Shown in pieces: positions 51,580-61,043 of a stretch of DNA of 64,000 nucleotides. The stretch's first letter is position 1. The number at the start of each line of letters is the position of its first letter. Source of the stretch: Bradyrhizobium sp. NAS80.1 (lineage in GTDB: Bacteria > Pseudomonadota > Alphaproteobacteria > Rhizobiales > Xanthobacteraceae); NCBI RefSeq assembly GCF_001908205.1, contig NZ_LGHL01000139.1, forward strand, positions 1-64,000, given 5' to 3'. The notes beneath the pieces are model-generated. The model was not told the DNA's origin. It ran no database searches and worked only from the letters and a program-made list of their open reading frames with translations. Position numbers and translations under genes: made by a program.

Positions 51580-53130
51580 ATGATCCGCTCCTTCCTGACC
51601 GTCTCGACGGGAACACTGGCTTCACGGCTGCTGGGCTTTGCCCGCGACTCCCTGATCGCGGCGTTGCTCGGCACCGGGGCCGTGGCGGATGCGTTTCTCG
51701 CCGCATTCCAGCTCGTCAACGTGGTGCGACGGTTGCTCAGCGAGGGGGCCCTGAGCGCGGCGCTGATCCCGGCCTGGCTGCGCGTCCGTGAGCGCGATGG
51801 CGAGGCCGCTGCGGCGGCGTTCGCGGGGCGCGTGCTCGGCTCGGTCAGCGCAGCCCTGATCGTGCTCTCGGTCGTCGTTGCATTCGTGATGCCGCTGATC
51901 ATCACGCTGATCGCGCCGGGATTCGTCGGCAGCGACGCCCGCGATCTCGCCGTCCAGAGCGCGCGGCTGATGCTGCCGTATCTCGCCTTCGCCGGTCCGG
52001 TCACGGTGCTGATGTGCCTGCTCAACGCGCAGGGGCGCTTTGCGCTCACCGCGTTCTCGCCTCTGCTGTTCAACATCGCGTTGATCGTCGCCATCGCGAT
52101 GCTGCTCGTCTGGCATGCCGATGCCGGCTTCGCTGTATGGGTGCTGGCGGCCACCGTCGGAATCGCCGGGCTGCTGCAGCTCCTGATGCTGCTGTCGCGG
52201 CGAAGCGCTCGTCTTGCGACGCCGCTGCGCGTGACCTTCGACAATGAAATGCGAGCCTTCTTCGCCAAGGCTATCCCCGGCATGATCGCAAGCTCGGGTC
52301 CGCAATGGCTGATGGTGGCCGGCGCGATCATCGCCTCCGCGACGCCCTCCGCCGTCTCCTGGCTCTATTTCGCCAACCGCCTGATCGAGCTGCCGCTCAG
52401 CATCGTCGGCGTTGCCATGGGCACGGTGCTGGTGCCCGAGCTGACGCGGGCCGTCGGCAGCGGCGACCGCAATGCGGTGGCGCATGCGGAATCGCGTGCG
52501 CTCGAGCTCGCGGCCGGCCTTGCGCTACCGGCCACGCTCGGCCTCGTCGTGCTGGCCGAGCCGATCGTCCGGCTGCTGTTCGAGCGCCGCGCCTTCGGCG
52601 CCGAAGACAGCATCGCCACTGCGCACGCGCTGATGTGGCTGGCGCTGGGCCTGCCGGCGCACGTGCTGATCAAGGCACTGTCGCCGGCCTTCTTTGCCCG
52701 CAGCGACACGATGACGCCGCTGCTGGCAACGGCCAAAGGCTTCGTGGTCGCCGTCGCGCTCGCGGTTCTGCTCGGGCACTTCTTCGGCGCGAGCGGGATC
52801 GCCGCCAGCATCGCGGCCGGCGCCTGGAGCAGCGCGCTCTCGCTGCTTCGCAAGGGCACCCGTGAATTTGGCTTCTCGGTCGACGCCGCCGCCCGCAAGC
52901 GACTGCCGCGGATCGTACTCGCCGCAGCCGCGATGGGCGCCCTGCTTTGGCTGACGACTGGTCTCTCGCCTGCCGAGGCGCACGGCCTCATCCGCTTCAT
53001 CGTGCTGGGCCTGCAGATCGGGGCCGGAATCGCCGTCTATGGCCTGCTTCTACAAATCCTCGGCGCCGCCTCTTGGCGCGAGGCGGCTAACGCGCTGAAA
53101 CGGCGCGCCCCGCAGGATCAGCGCACCTGA
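51580..53130 (+). CDS. murJ: Lipid II flippase MurJ
   Basis: A 516-residue MOP-superfamily protein with about 14 transmembrane helices. The N-terminal SRLLGFARDSLIAALLG motif holds the conserved arginines of the central cavity, and LLSEGALSAALIPAWL follows. MurJ moves lipid II across the inner membrane for peptidoglycan assembly. The start at MIRSFLTVSTGT matches the family. Position before trpS is usual in Bradyrhizobiaceae. Confidence 0.94.
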   Translation: MIRSFLTVSTGTLASRLLGFARDSLIAALLGTGAVADAFLAAFQLVNVVRRLLSEGALSAALIPAWLRVRERDGEAAAAAFAGRVLGSVSAALIVLSVVVAFVMPLIITLIAPGFVGSDARDLAVQSARLMLPYLAFAGPVTVLMCLLNAQGRFALTAFSPLLFNIALIVAIAMLLVWHADAGFAVWVLAATVGIAGLLQLLMLLSRRSARLATPLRVTFDNEMRAFFAKAIPGMIASSGPQWLMVAGAIIASATPSAVSWLYFANRLIELPLSIVGVAMGTVLVPELTRAVGSGDRNAVAHAESRALELAAGLALPATLGLVVLAEPIVRLLFERRAFGAEDSIATAHALMWLALGLPAHVLIKALSPAFFARSDTMTPLLATAKGFVVAVALAVLLGHFFGASGIAASIAAGAWSSALSLLRKGTREFGFSVDAAARKRLPRIVLAAAAMGALLWLTTGLSPAEAHGLIRFIVLGLQIGAGIAVYGLLLQILGAASWREAANALKRRAPQDQRT

Positions 53131-53217
53131 CGCCTTCGAATTACCCTTGACGGGGCAGCGCCGCTGTTGGAAACGACGGCCGATTACCTATGGGAAGACT
53201 TGCCAGGAAAACTTACC

Positions 53218-54270
53218 ATGTCATTCGTTGAACGGGTCTTTTCGGGCGTCCAGCCGACGGGCAATCTGCACCTCGGCAACTATCTCGGCGCGATCGTCAA
53301 CTTCGTGAAGATGCAGGAAACCCACAACTGCATCTATTGCGTGGTCGACATGCATGCGATCACGATGGGGATGGACGTCTGGGGCGGGCCGGCCGAGCTC
53401 GCGCGCACCACCCGCGAGGTAACCGCCGCCTTCATCGCGAGCGGCATCGACCCGAAGAAGCACATCGTCTTCAATCAGAGCCAGGTCTCCGGCCACGCCG
53501 AGCTGGCCTGGATCTTCAACTGCGTCGCGCGCATGGGCTGGCTGAACCGCATGACGCAGTTCAAGGAGAAGGCGGGCAAGGATCGCGAGAACGCCTCCGT
53601 CGGGCTCTACGACTATCCCGTGCTGATGGCGGCCGACATCCTGCTCTATCGCGCCACGCACGTACCGGTCGGCGAGGACCAGAAGCAGCATCTCGAGCTG
53701 TCACGGGACATCGCGCAGAAGTTTAACAACGACTTCGGCGATTCCATCCGTAGTCATGGCGCCCATGATGGCATGCTCTTCCCGCTGCCGGAGCCGCTGA
53801 TCATGGGCGCGGCGACACGCGTGATGTCCTTGCGCGACGGTACCAAGAAGATGTCGAAGTCGGATGCCTCCGATTATTCGCGCATCAACCTGACCGACGA
53901 CGCCGACACCATTGCGCAGAAGATCCGCAAGGCGAAGACCGATCCGGAGCCCTTGCCGTCGGAGGAGAAGGGCCTGGAGCCGCGCCCCGAAGCCGACAAT
54001 CTCGTCGGCATCTTCGCCGCGCTCTCCGGCCGCTCGAAGGCCGACGTGCTGCGCGATTTCGGCGGCGGCCAGTTCTCCAGCTTCAAGAACGCGCTGGTGG
54101 AGCTGTGCGTCACGAAGCTCTCGCCGATCGCCGGCGAGATGAAGCGCCTCGTCGCCGATCCCGGCCATATCGATGCGATCCTGATCGATGGCTCCGACCG
54201 GGCCCGCGCGATCGCCGACGAGACTATGAAGCTGTCGAAGGACGTCGTCGGTTTCATCCGCCGGCGCTGA
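53218..54270 (+). CDS. trpS: Tryptophanyl-tRNA synthetase
   Basis: A 350-residue class I synthetase that charges tRNA-Trp. The HIGH motif reads GNLHLGNYLG and the KMSKS motif is exact (TKKMSKSDAS). The start at MSFVERVFSGVQPTG has AGGAA upstream. Length and motifs are normal. It lies about 90 bases after murJ. Confidence 0.97.
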   Translation: MSFVERVFSGVQPTGNLHLGNYLGAIVNFVKMQETHNCIYCVVDMHAITMGMDVWGGPAELARTTREVTAAFIASGIDPKKHIVFNQSQVSGHAELAWIFNCVARMGWLNRMTQFKEKAGKDRENASVGLYDYPVLMAADILLYRATHVPVGEDQKQHLELSRDIAQKFNNDFGDSIRSHGAHDGMLFPLPEPLIMGAATRVMSLRDGTKKMSKSDASDYSRINLTDDADTIAQKIRKAKTDPEPLPSEEKGLEPRPEADNLVGIFAALSGRSKADVLRDFGGGQFSSFKNALVELCVTKLSPIAGEMKRLVADPGHIDAILIDGSDRARAIADETMKLSKDVVGFIRRR

Positions 54271-54388
54271 CAACCGTATTTGCGAAATCCGGCCGACGCG
54301 ACAGCGCCGGCCGCTTCCCCTCTGCAAACCTCTCCCAAAGCCTGAGGGAGTGTGGCAGCATGTCAACCGTGCACACGCCGGGACATGC

Positions 54389-54883
54389 ATGACCAGCAAG
54401 CGACTTTGCTTCGAGCCGGGTCACAAGCCCAAATGCCTCGTCATCGTTGATGACACCGCCGAATGGGATCGCGCGGTCTATTATGCGAGCCGCTGGGCGA
54501 TCCGCGCCGGCGGCGGCGTGGTGATGCTGCGCATCATCGAGACCGACGGACAGGATCAGGAATGGCTGGGTGTCGCCGACATTATGCGCGCCGAGGCGCA
54601 GGAAGCGGCGGAAGCCGCGCTCGACCGCGCTGCCGGCCGCGCCAACGGCATTGCCGCGATCACGCCGGAGCGTGTCATCCGAGAAGGCGCTGCGATGGAA
54701 CAGCTGCTGGCGGTGATCGATGAAGACCCCGATATCGCCATGCTGGTGCTCGCCGCGAACCCCGGCGCGGAGGGGCCAGGCCCGCTGGTCTCGCTGCTCG
54801 CGCACGCGGTCGGAACCTTCCCGATTCCCGTGACGATCATTTCCGGCGCGCTGAGCGACCAGAGCGTGGATACGTTGTCGTAG
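54389..54883 (+). CDS. Universal stress protein (UspA-like)
   Basis: A 164-residue single Usp domain. CLVIVDDTAEWDRAVYYASRWA opens the first strand and helix, and LVLAANPGAEGPGPLVSLL stands where ATP-binding members have G-x2-G-x9-G-[ST]; here the pattern is only partly kept, so nucleotide binding is uncertain. Two in-frame-looking ATGs lie four bases apart, but only 54389 is in this frame. It follows trpS by about 120 bases. Confidence 0.85.
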   Translation: MTSKRLCFEPGHKPKCLVIVDDTAEWDRAVYYASRWAIRAGGGVVMLRIIETDGQDQEWLGVADIMRAEAQEAAEAALDRAAGRANGIAAITPERVIREGAAMEQLLAVIDEDPDIAMLVLAANPGAEGPGPLVSLLAHAVGTFPIPVTIISGALSDQSVDTLS

Positions 54884-54908
54884 GCGGCCCTGTCGCGACA
54901 AAGCAAGG

Positions 54909-54939
54909 CGTCATGGCCGGGTCAAGCCCGGCCATGACG
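54909..54939. repeat. Solitary GGCCGGG palindrome
   Basis: CGTCATGGCCGGG and CCCGGCCATGACG form a 13 bp stem with loop TCAAG. The sequence is nearly identical to the ends of the GIY-YIG element at 18251-18616. It lies 26 bases past the usp stop and may act as a transcript-end hairpin. Confidence 0.8.
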
Positions 54940-55079
54940 GCGCAGAATTTTTGGGCTCGCTAACCCGCTGATATAACAGCGAAACGGCTTCCACGCCCCT
55001 TGACCGTGCGTTCCGCGTCGCCATCTGCTAGTGGATAGCTCACGCGCCGGCCTTGAACCGGTGACGTCTGGAGAAAACC

Positions 55080-55649
55080 ATGTTCATTCAAACCGAAGCC
55101 ACCCCCAATCCTGCCACGCTGAAGTTCATTCCCGGCCGCGTCGTGACCGACGGCGGCCCGATGGAGTTTTCGAGCCGCGAATCCGCGGCGCGCTCGCCGC
55201 TCGCCGAAAAGCTGTTCGACGTGCCTGGCGTCACCGGCGTGTTCTACGGATCGGATTTCATCACCGTGACCAAGGCGAACGGTGAATGGCAGCAGCTCAA
55301 GCCCGCGATCCTCGGCGCCATCATGGAGCACTACATGTCCGGCGCGCCGCTGCTCGCCGACGGCGCGGCACAAGACGGCGTCGATCTCGACGACCAGGAC
55401 GAGTTCTTCGACGAGGCGGATGCCGAGACGGTGGACATGATCAAGGATCTGATCGAGACCCGCGTGCGGCCCGCGGTCGCCAATGACGGCGGCGACATCA
55501 CCTTCCGTGGCTTCAAGGATGGCATCGTCTATCTCAACATGAAGGGCGCCTGCTCCGGCTGCCCGTCATCAACCGCGACGCTTCAGCACGGCATCCAGAA
55601 CCTGCTCAGGCACTTCGTGCCCGACGTGGTCGAAGTCCGGCCGATGTAA
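55080..55649 (+). CDS. NifU-family iron-sulfur carrier (Nfu type)
   Basis: A 189-residue protein with an Nfu N-terminal domain (MFIQTEATPNPATLKFIPG) and a C-terminal NifU domain. The Fe-S binding cysteines are C158 and C161 in GACSGCPSS. Nfu proteins deliver assembled Fe-S clusters to target enzymes. It is cytoplasmic. The nearby miaB needs Fe-S clusters, so the context is sensible, although no direct link can be shown. Confidence 0.94.
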   Translation: MFIQTEATPNPATLKFIPGRVVTDGGPMEFSSRESAARSPLAEKLFDVPGVTGVFYGSDFITVTKANGEWQQLKPAILGAIMEHYMSGAPLLADGAAQDGVDLDDQDEFFDEADAETVDMIKDLIETRVRPAVANDGGDITFRGFKDGIVYLNMKGACSGCPSSTATLQHGIQNLLRHFVPDVVEVRPM

Positions 55650-55658
55650 GCAAGCTGC

Positions 55659-55748
55659 CGTAGGGTGGGCGAAGCGAAGCGTGCCCACCTCTTCCTTGAC
55701 AGAAACAAAAGTGGTGAGCGCGGCGCAAGCGCGCCTTTGCCCCCTACG
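55659..55748. repeat. Palindromic intergenic repeat (CGTAGGGTGGGC type), copy 2
   Basis: CGTAGGGTGGGC at the left pairs imperfectly with CCTTTGCCCCCTACG at the right, with GCGAAGCGAAGC and GCGCAAGCGC hairpins between. It is a diverged copy of 3504-3593. Confidence 0.7.
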
Positions 55749-55982
55749 AGATCATGCGGCCCGGCTTGCTAAGCCGTGGCCAATCACACATAATTTCAAT
55801 AACTTAGCCTTCCACAAAGGCTGCGATTGTCGCATCCACACCGAAACGAGGGAACCCAGATTGCATGCTTTTCCCGAGCACGTAGAACTACGGGAAAGGT
55901 CGATTTGTCGCGCTCCGCGCGAGTTGTGCAGTGCGCGAACTTGCTCTGGTTCAGGCTGCCCGGAACCGACTAGATTGCCGCC
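55749..55982. other. Upstream region of the tsaB cluster
   Basis: About 230 bases of relatively AT-rich sequence that should hold the promoter of the tsaB-to-lnt run. No confident -35/-10 pair, operator or gene is seen. Confidence 0.35.
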
Positions 55983-56678
55983 ATGCTGATCCTTGCCATC
56001 GATACCGCGCTGGAGGCGTGCGCGGCCGCCGTTCTCGACACCGACGCCGGTGAGCTACTTGCGCACGAAGCGCAGCTGATGAAGCGCGGCCATGCCGAGG
56101 CGCTCATGCCGATGATCGCGCGCGTCATGCAGGCGGCCAATCTCGCCTTCACCTCGCTCGACCGCATCGCGGTCACCGTCGGCCCCGGAAGTTTCACTGG
56201 CCTGCGCGTCGGCATCTCGGCGGCGCGCGGCCTTGCGCTCGCAGCGAAGCGGCCCGCCGTTGGCCTGACCACCTTGTCGGCCTATACCGCCGGCATCGTC
56301 GGCCGAACCGGAACGGCGCCGGTGATCTCGGCGATCGATGCGCGGCATGACCATGTCTATTTCCAGATCGTGGCCGGTGACGGCAGCGAACTGGTGCGGC
56401 CGAGGGTCACTCCCATCGACGAGGCGATCGCGGCCTCGCAATTCGGAGCGCCGCATCTGGTCGGCAATGCCGCAAAGATCCTTGCCGAGCGCTGGCCGAA
56501 AGACGCGCCACAGCCAGTCGCCGTCGACGCGCAGCCTGCGCCCGACATCGGCTGGGTCGCGTGGCTTGGCGCTGCGGCCGATCCCGACACGACGCCGGCG
56601 CGACCGTTCTATCTGCGCGCGCCCGATGCAAAGCCGGCCGCACAGCCGCCGCTCGCAGCACGAGCTGCAACCTCATGA
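55983..56678 (+). CDS. tsaB: tRNA threonylcarbamoyladenosine biosynthesis protein TsaB
   Basis: A 231-residue ASKHA-fold protein. ILAIDTALEACAAAV starts the fold, and VTVGPGSFTGLRVGISAARGLAL is the TsaB signature. It partners TsaD and TsaE to make the t6A modification of ANN-decoding tRNAs. The stop overlaps the start of rimI by four bases, so the two are translationally coupled. It opens the cluster. Confidence 0.95.
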   Translation: MLILAIDTALEACAAAVLDTDAGELLAHEAQLMKRGHAEALMPMIARVMQAANLAFTSLDRIAVTVGPGSFTGLRVGISAARGLALAAKRPAVGLTTLSAYTAGIVGRTGTAPVISAIDARHDHVYFQIVAGDGSELVRPRVTPIDEAIAASQFGAPHLVGNAAKILAERWPKDAPQPVAVDAQPAPDIGWVAWLGAAADPDTTPARPFYLRAPDAKPAAQPPLAARAATS

Positions 56679-57160
56679 TGAAATGGTTTTCGGAATGGTG
56701 GCGCGGCGGCACGGCCGCCGTCGAGCCCGCTTCCGCACGTGACGCCGCGCGGCTCGCGCAGCTTCACGGCGAATCCTTCGCACGCGGCTGGGGTGAAGGC
56801 GAGTTCGAGGGCATGATCGGCGAGCGCAATACGCTCGTGCATCGGCTTCGTCTCGGCCGCAGGACGATCGGCTTCGCCGTGTCGCGGATCGGCGCGGACG
56901 AAGCGGAAATCCTTTCGATCGCGGTCGATCGAGCTCATCGCGGCCGCGGCCTGTCCCGCACGCTGCTGATGACCCATCTCGGCCACCTCGCAGGACGCGG
57001 CGTCCGCACAATATTTCTTGAAGTCGAGGAAAATAACCAGCCGGCGCGACAGCTTTACGACCGGAGCGGATTCATGGTGGTCGGGCGCCGCGAACGCTAC
57101 TATAAGCAGCCCAACGGGGAACAATTGAACGCCCTTCTGATGCGACGTGACTTGTCGTAA
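56675..57160 (+). CDS. rimI: GNAT N-acetyltransferase (RimI-like)
   Basis: A 161-residue GNAT acetyltransferase. ILSIAVDRAHRGRGLSRTLL is the acetyl-CoA-binding motif A, and FLEVEENNQPARQLYDRSGF is motif B. RimI acetylates the N-terminus of ribosomal protein S18; rhizobial homologues with N-terminal extensions like this one are assumed equivalent. The first Met overlaps the tsaB stop (ATGATGA). The tsaB-rimI pairing is conserved across proteobacteria. Confidence 0.9.
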   Translation: MMKWFSEWWRGGTAAVEPASARDAARLAQLHGESFARGWGEGEFEGMIGERNTLVHRLRLGRRTIGFAVSRIGADEAEILSIAVDRAHRGRGLSRTLLMTHLGHLAGRGVRTIFLEVEENNQPARQLYDRSGFMVVGRRERYYKQPNGEQLNALLMRRDLS

Positions 57161-57197
57161 CATTGATGGCAGAAAGCGCCCCGCAGGCAGACAACCC

Positions 57198-57653
57198 ATG
57201 ACCGCACTGAAACCTTCATCTGCATCCAAGGCGTCCGGCATCGAGGCGCGCTGTGCCGCAACAGGCATGCGCATGACCGAGCAGCGGCGCGTCATCGCCC
57301 GCGTGCTTGCGGAAGCAGTCGATCATCCCGATGTCGAGGAACTGTACCGGCGCTGCGTCGCCGTCGACGACAAGATCTCGATCTCGACCGTGTATCGCAC
57401 CGTCAAGCTGTTCGAGGATGCCGGCATCATCGAGCGCCATGATTTTCGCGAGGGCCGCGCGCGCTACGAGCAAATGCGCGACAGCCACCACGACCACCTC
57501 ATCAATCTGCGCGACGGCAAGGTGATCGAGTTCACCTCCGAGGAGATCGAGAAGCTCCAGGCGGAGATCGCCCGCAAGCTCGGCTACAAGCTGGTCGACC
57601 ATCGGCTTGAGCTCTATTGCGTCCCGCTCGACGACGACAAGCAGACGTCCTAG
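57198..57653 (+). CDS. fur: Fur-family metal-responsive repressor
   Basis: A 151-residue Fur-superfamily regulator. The winged helix is at the N-terminus (RMTEQRRVIARVL, KISISTVYRTVKLFEDAGI). Metal-site residues are in HDFREGRARYE and the DSHHDHLINLRDGKVIEF segment. It lacks the C-terminal CxxC pairs of zinc-structured Furs. In Rhizobiales the gene at this position next to rimI and miaB encodes Fur, called Mur where it answers to manganese. It represses iron or manganese uptake when metal is bound. Which metal applies here cannot be told from sequence. Confidence 0.9.
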   Translation: MTALKPSSASKASGIEARCAATGMRMTEQRRVIARVLAEAVDHPDVEELYRRCVAVDDKISISTVYRTVKLFEDAGIIERHDFREGRARYEQMRDSHHDHLINLRDGKVIEFTSEEIEKLQAEIARKLGYKLVDHRLELYCVPLDDDKQTS

Positions 57654-57654
57654 C

Positions 57655-58338
57655 GTGGTGCCCATCGATCTCATCGTCTTCGATTGCGACGGCGTGCTGG
57701 TTGACAGCGAGGTCATCTCCTGTCGCGCGCATGCCGATGTGCTGACGCGGCACGGCTATCCGATCACCTCGGAGCAGGTGTTCGAACGCTTCCTCGGGCG
57801 CTCGACGCGGCAGGCCAACCTCGAGATCGAGACCGAGCTCGGCCGCAAGCTGCCCGAGGCCTATCACGGCGATTTGCAGGACGAGCTGTTCCGCTCGTTC
57901 GAAGCCGATCTCGAAGCGATCCGCGGCATCCGTGATGTGCTTGATGTCGTCACGCAGGCTGTCTGCGTCGCCTCGAGCGGTTCGCATCAGCGCATGCGCG
58001 TGAGCCTCGGAAGCACCGGTCTTTATGACCGCCTCGCGCCGAATATCTTCTCGGCCTCGCAAGTGACGCACGGTAAGCCGGCACCGGACCTGTTCCTGTT
58101 CGCCGCCAAGGAAATGGGCGTGCCGCCGGAACGCTGCGTCGTGATCGAGGACAGCCTTGCCGGCATCGCCGGTGCGCGGGCGGCGGGGATGACCGTGTTC
58201 GGCTTTTACGGTGGTAGCCATTGCGGGGATGGCCATGCCGAGACCCTGCGCCAGGCCGGGGCCGACCTGACCTTTGCCGACATGCATCAATTGCCGGAGC
58301 TGGTCCGCCGGGTCGGCGCGGACGCCCTGGCGGGCTGA
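57655..58338 (+). CDS. HAD-superfamily hydrolase (phosphoglycolate phosphatase/beta-phosphoglucomutase-like)
   Basis: A 227-residue HAD subfamily IA enzyme. The nucleophile motif is FDCDGVLVDSE, motif II is ASSGS, and motif III/IV is GKPAPDLF followed by VIEDSLAGIAGA. Translation must begin at GTG 57655 or 57658, one or four bases after the fur stop, so it is probably coupled to fur. Small sugar phosphates are usual substrates; the exact one is unknown. Confidence 0.88.
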   Translation: MVPIDLIVFDCDGVLVDSEVISCRAHADVLTRHGYPITSEQVFERFLGRSTRQANLEIETELGRKLPEAYHGDLQDELFRSFEADLEAIRGIRDVLDVVTQAVCVASSGSHQRMRVSLGSTGLYDRLAPNIFSASQVTHGKPAPDLFLFAAKEMGVPPERCVVIEDSLAGIAGARAAGMTVFGFYGGSHCGDGHAETLRQAGADLTFADMHQLPELVRRVGADALAG

Positions 58339-58526
58339 TTTCCCCTTCATCGGCGTTCCGCGGCACACACAACGCGCTTGAGACCGGAATCCGGGGTTTT
58401 AGCCCGGGAATCCGCATTTAAGCTCGCGCGCGCTCCGGAATGACGGCCCGAAAAGCGGCCATTCGCTGGATTTTCGCCCCTCCAGCCTATATCTGGGGGC
58501 GGTCTTTCACCTCAATTCCGGGTTCC

Positions 58527-59924
58527 ATGAAGCCGCCGCGCAAGCTGCACATCAAATCATATGGCTGCCAGATGAACGTCTACGATGCCCAGCGCATGGT
58601 GGACACGCTGGCTCCGGAGGGATTCGTGGAGACGGCCAGCGCCGAGGACGCCGACCTTGTCATCCTCAACACCTGCCATATCCGCGAGAAGGCATCGGAA
58701 AAGGTTTATTCCGAGCTCGGCCGGCTGCGCGTTGCCAAGGACGAGGCCGCGCGCGGGGGCCGCGCGATGCAGATCGCGGTCGCAGGATGCGTGGCGCAGG
58801 CCGAAGGCGAGGAGATCGTGCGCCGCGCGCCCGTGGTCGACGTCGTGGTCGGCCCGCAGAGCTATCATCACCTGCCGGAGCTGTTGAAGCGCGCCGGCGA
58901 CGAAGGCCGCGCGATCGAGACCGAATTTCCCGCGGCAGACAAGTTCAGCTTCCTCGCCCAGCCCAGGCCCGACGCGATCCGCGCGCGCGGCATTTCCGCT
59001 TTCGTCACGGTGCAGGAAGGTTGCGACAAGTTCTGCACGTTCTGCGTCGTGCCCTACACGCGCGGCGCCGAAGTCTCGCGCCCGGTGGCGAAGATCGTGG
59101 ACGACGTGAAACGGCTTGCCGACAACGGCGTGCGCGAGCTCACGCTGATCGGACAGAACGTCAACGCCTATCACGGCGACGGACCGGACGGGACCAGCTG
59201 GCCGCTCGGCAAGCTGCTCGAACATCTGGCGAAGATTCCCGGTGTCGCGCGGCTGCGCTATTCGACCAGCCATCCCCGCGACGTCGATGACAGTTTGATT
59301 GCAGCCCATCGCGATCTCGATGCCTTGATGCCGTTCGTGCACCTGCCGGTGCAGTCGGGCTCGGACCGGATTCTCGCCGCCATGAACCGGAAACATACTG
59401 CCGATGATTATCGGCGTGTCATCGACCGTTTTCGGTCCGCGCGCCAAGACATTGCTTTTTCATCGGATTTTATCGTCGGCTTCCCCGGCGAGAGCGAGCA
59501 AGATTTTCTCGCCACCCTCGCGCTTGTCACGCAAATCGGCTACGCTGCGGCCTATTCGTTCAAATACTCCGCCCGGCCGGGAACGCCGGCCGCGGACATG
59601 CAGGAGACGGTGTCCCCCGCCGAGATGGACCAGCGATTGGAGCGGCTCCAGGAACTGATCGACAGCCAGCAATCGGCCTTCAACAAGGCCGCGATTGGCT
59701 CAACGGTCGACGTACTGTTCGAGCGTCCGGCCCGCAAGGAGGGCCAGATCGTCGGCCGCACCGCATTCCTCCAGCCCGCGCATGTGATGGCCTCGCCCGA
59801 CATCATCGGACAGATCCTGCCGGTGCGGATCGACAGCCTCGAGCGCTACAGCTTTCTCGGTGAGCTCGTGACACCGCGCACCGTGCGCGAGCCCGCTTTA
59901 TCGTCAATCGCCACTGGAGCCTGA
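58527..59924 (+). CDS. miaB: tRNA-2-methylthio-N6-dimethylallyladenosine synthase MiaB
   Basis: A 465-residue methylthiotransferase. The N-terminal UPF0004 domain has cysteines in SYGCQMN, NTCHIR and VAGCVAQ. The radical-SAM triad is in EGCDKFCTFCVVPYTRG, and a TRAM domain closes the protein (GSTVDVLFE...RTAFLQ). It adds the methylthio group to i6A37 of tRNAs. The start at MKPPRKLHIK fits the family. It is followed by phoH with a four-base gap. Confidence 0.96.
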   Translation: MKPPRKLHIKSYGCQMNVYDAQRMVDTLAPEGFVETASAEDADLVILNTCHIREKASEKVYSELGRLRVAKDEAARGGRAMQIAVAGCVAQAEGEEIVRRAPVVDVVVGPQSYHHLPELLKRAGDEGRAIETEFPAADKFSFLAQPRPDAIRARGISAFVTVQEGCDKFCTFCVVPYTRGAEVSRPVAKIVDDVKRLADNGVRELTLIGQNVNAYHGDGPDGTSWPLGKLLEHLAKIPGVARLRYSTSHPRDVDDSLIAAHRDLDALMPFVHLPVQSGSDRILAAMNRKHTADDYRRVIDRFRSARQDIAFSSDFIVGFPGESEQDFLATLALVTQIGYAAAYSFKYSARPGTPAADMQETVSPAEMDQRLERLQELIDSQQSAFNKAAIGSTVDVLFERPARKEGQIVGRTAFLQPAHVMASPDIIGQILPVRIDSLERYSFLGELVTPRTVREPALSSIATGA

Positions 59925-59928
59925 ACCC

Positions 59929-60984
59929 TTGCCAAAAAGCGCATCGGATTCGTCTTCTTTCGCTCCCAGCCGCAAATTTGACCGCGACATGCAAGTTCCG
60001 CCCGAGACCCAGGTCGTCATCGACTTCGACGACAACCGCGCCGTTTCCGCGCTGGTCGGCCCTTACGGCCAGAATCTCGCGCAGATCGAGCGGCGGCTTG
60101 GGGTCATCGTCGACTCCAAGGGCAACCACATCACGATCGGCGGCACGCGCGACGGCTGCGATGCCGCGCGCCGCGTGCTGGAGGCGCTCTACGCCCAGGC
60201 GGTGAAGGGCCAGGACCTCGACCAGGGCGAGGTCGAAGGCGCGATCCGCGCCGTGATCGCGCAGGGCTCGCTGTTCGAGTTCGACGCCAAGTCGGCGAAA
60301 TCCACCTTCGACAGCATCAACTTGCGCAAGCGTCCGGTGCGCGCACGCACGGCCGCGCAGGACTCCTACATCCGCGCACTGAAGCGCCACGAGCTGGTGT
60401 TCGGCATCGGCCCGGCCGGCACCGGCAAGACCTGGCTCGCGGTCGCGCATGCCGCACAACTGTTCGAACGCAAGGAAGTCGACAAGATCATCCTGTCGCG
60501 CCCGGCGGTCGAAGCCGGCGAGCGGCTCGGCTTTTTGCCCGGCGATCTCCGCGAGAAGGTCGATCCTTATCTCCGCCCGATCTACGACGCGCTCTACGAT
60601 CTCATGGACGCGCGCATTGTCGAACGCGCGCTGCAGACCGGCGAGATCGAGATCGCGCCGCTCGCCTTCATGCGCGGTCGCACACTCACCAATGCCGCCA
60701 TCATCCTGGACGAGGCGCAGAACACGACATCGATGCAGATGAAGATGTTCCTGACCCGTCTCGGCGAGAACAGCCGCATGATCGTGACCGGCGACCCCTC
60801 GCAGATCGACCTGCCGAACGGCCAGACCTCGGGACTGGCAGAGGCAACGCGCCTCCTGGAGGGCGTCGAAGGCATTGCGCAAGTTCAATTCAAAGCCGAG
60901 GACGTGATCCGCCACGAACTCGTGGCGCGGATCGTCGCCGCCTACGAAGGTTCGCCGCAGCGGCCCGCCACCGGTAAATCCTGA
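59929..60984 (+). CDS. PhoH-like ATPase
   Basis: A 351-residue PhoH-family protein. A KH-like N-terminal segment (SALVGPYGQNLAQIERRLGV) is followed by Walker A GPAGTGKTW and Walker B ILDEAQNTT. Translation starts at TTG 59929, with GGAG of the miaB end serving as ribosome site. PhoH proteins are RNA-linked ATPases; the partner YbeY lies immediately downstream. The pair is conserved across bacteria and tied to rRNA maturation and quality control. Confidence 0.93.
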   Translation: MPKSASDSSSFAPSRKFDRDMQVPPETQVVIDFDDNRAVSALVGPYGQNLAQIERRLGVIVDSKGNHITIGGTRDGCDAARRVLEALYAQAVKGQDLDQGEVEGAIRAVIAQGSLFEFDAKSAKSTFDSINLRKRPVRARTAAQDSYIRALKRHELVFGIGPAGTGKTWLAVAHAAQLFERKEVDKIILSRPAVEAGERLGFLPGDLREKVDPYLRPIYDALYDLMDARIVERALQTGEIEIAPLAFMRGRTLTNAAIILDEAQNTTSMQMKMFLTRLGENSRMIVTGDPSQIDLPNGQTSGLAEATRLLEGVEGIAQVQFKAEDVIRHELVARIVAAYEGSPQRPATGKS

Positions 60985-61043
60985 CGAGACAACAGCCGGA
61001 CCTACAGGCGCGGACACGGCGCCCTTCCGTCCCAGACAACACA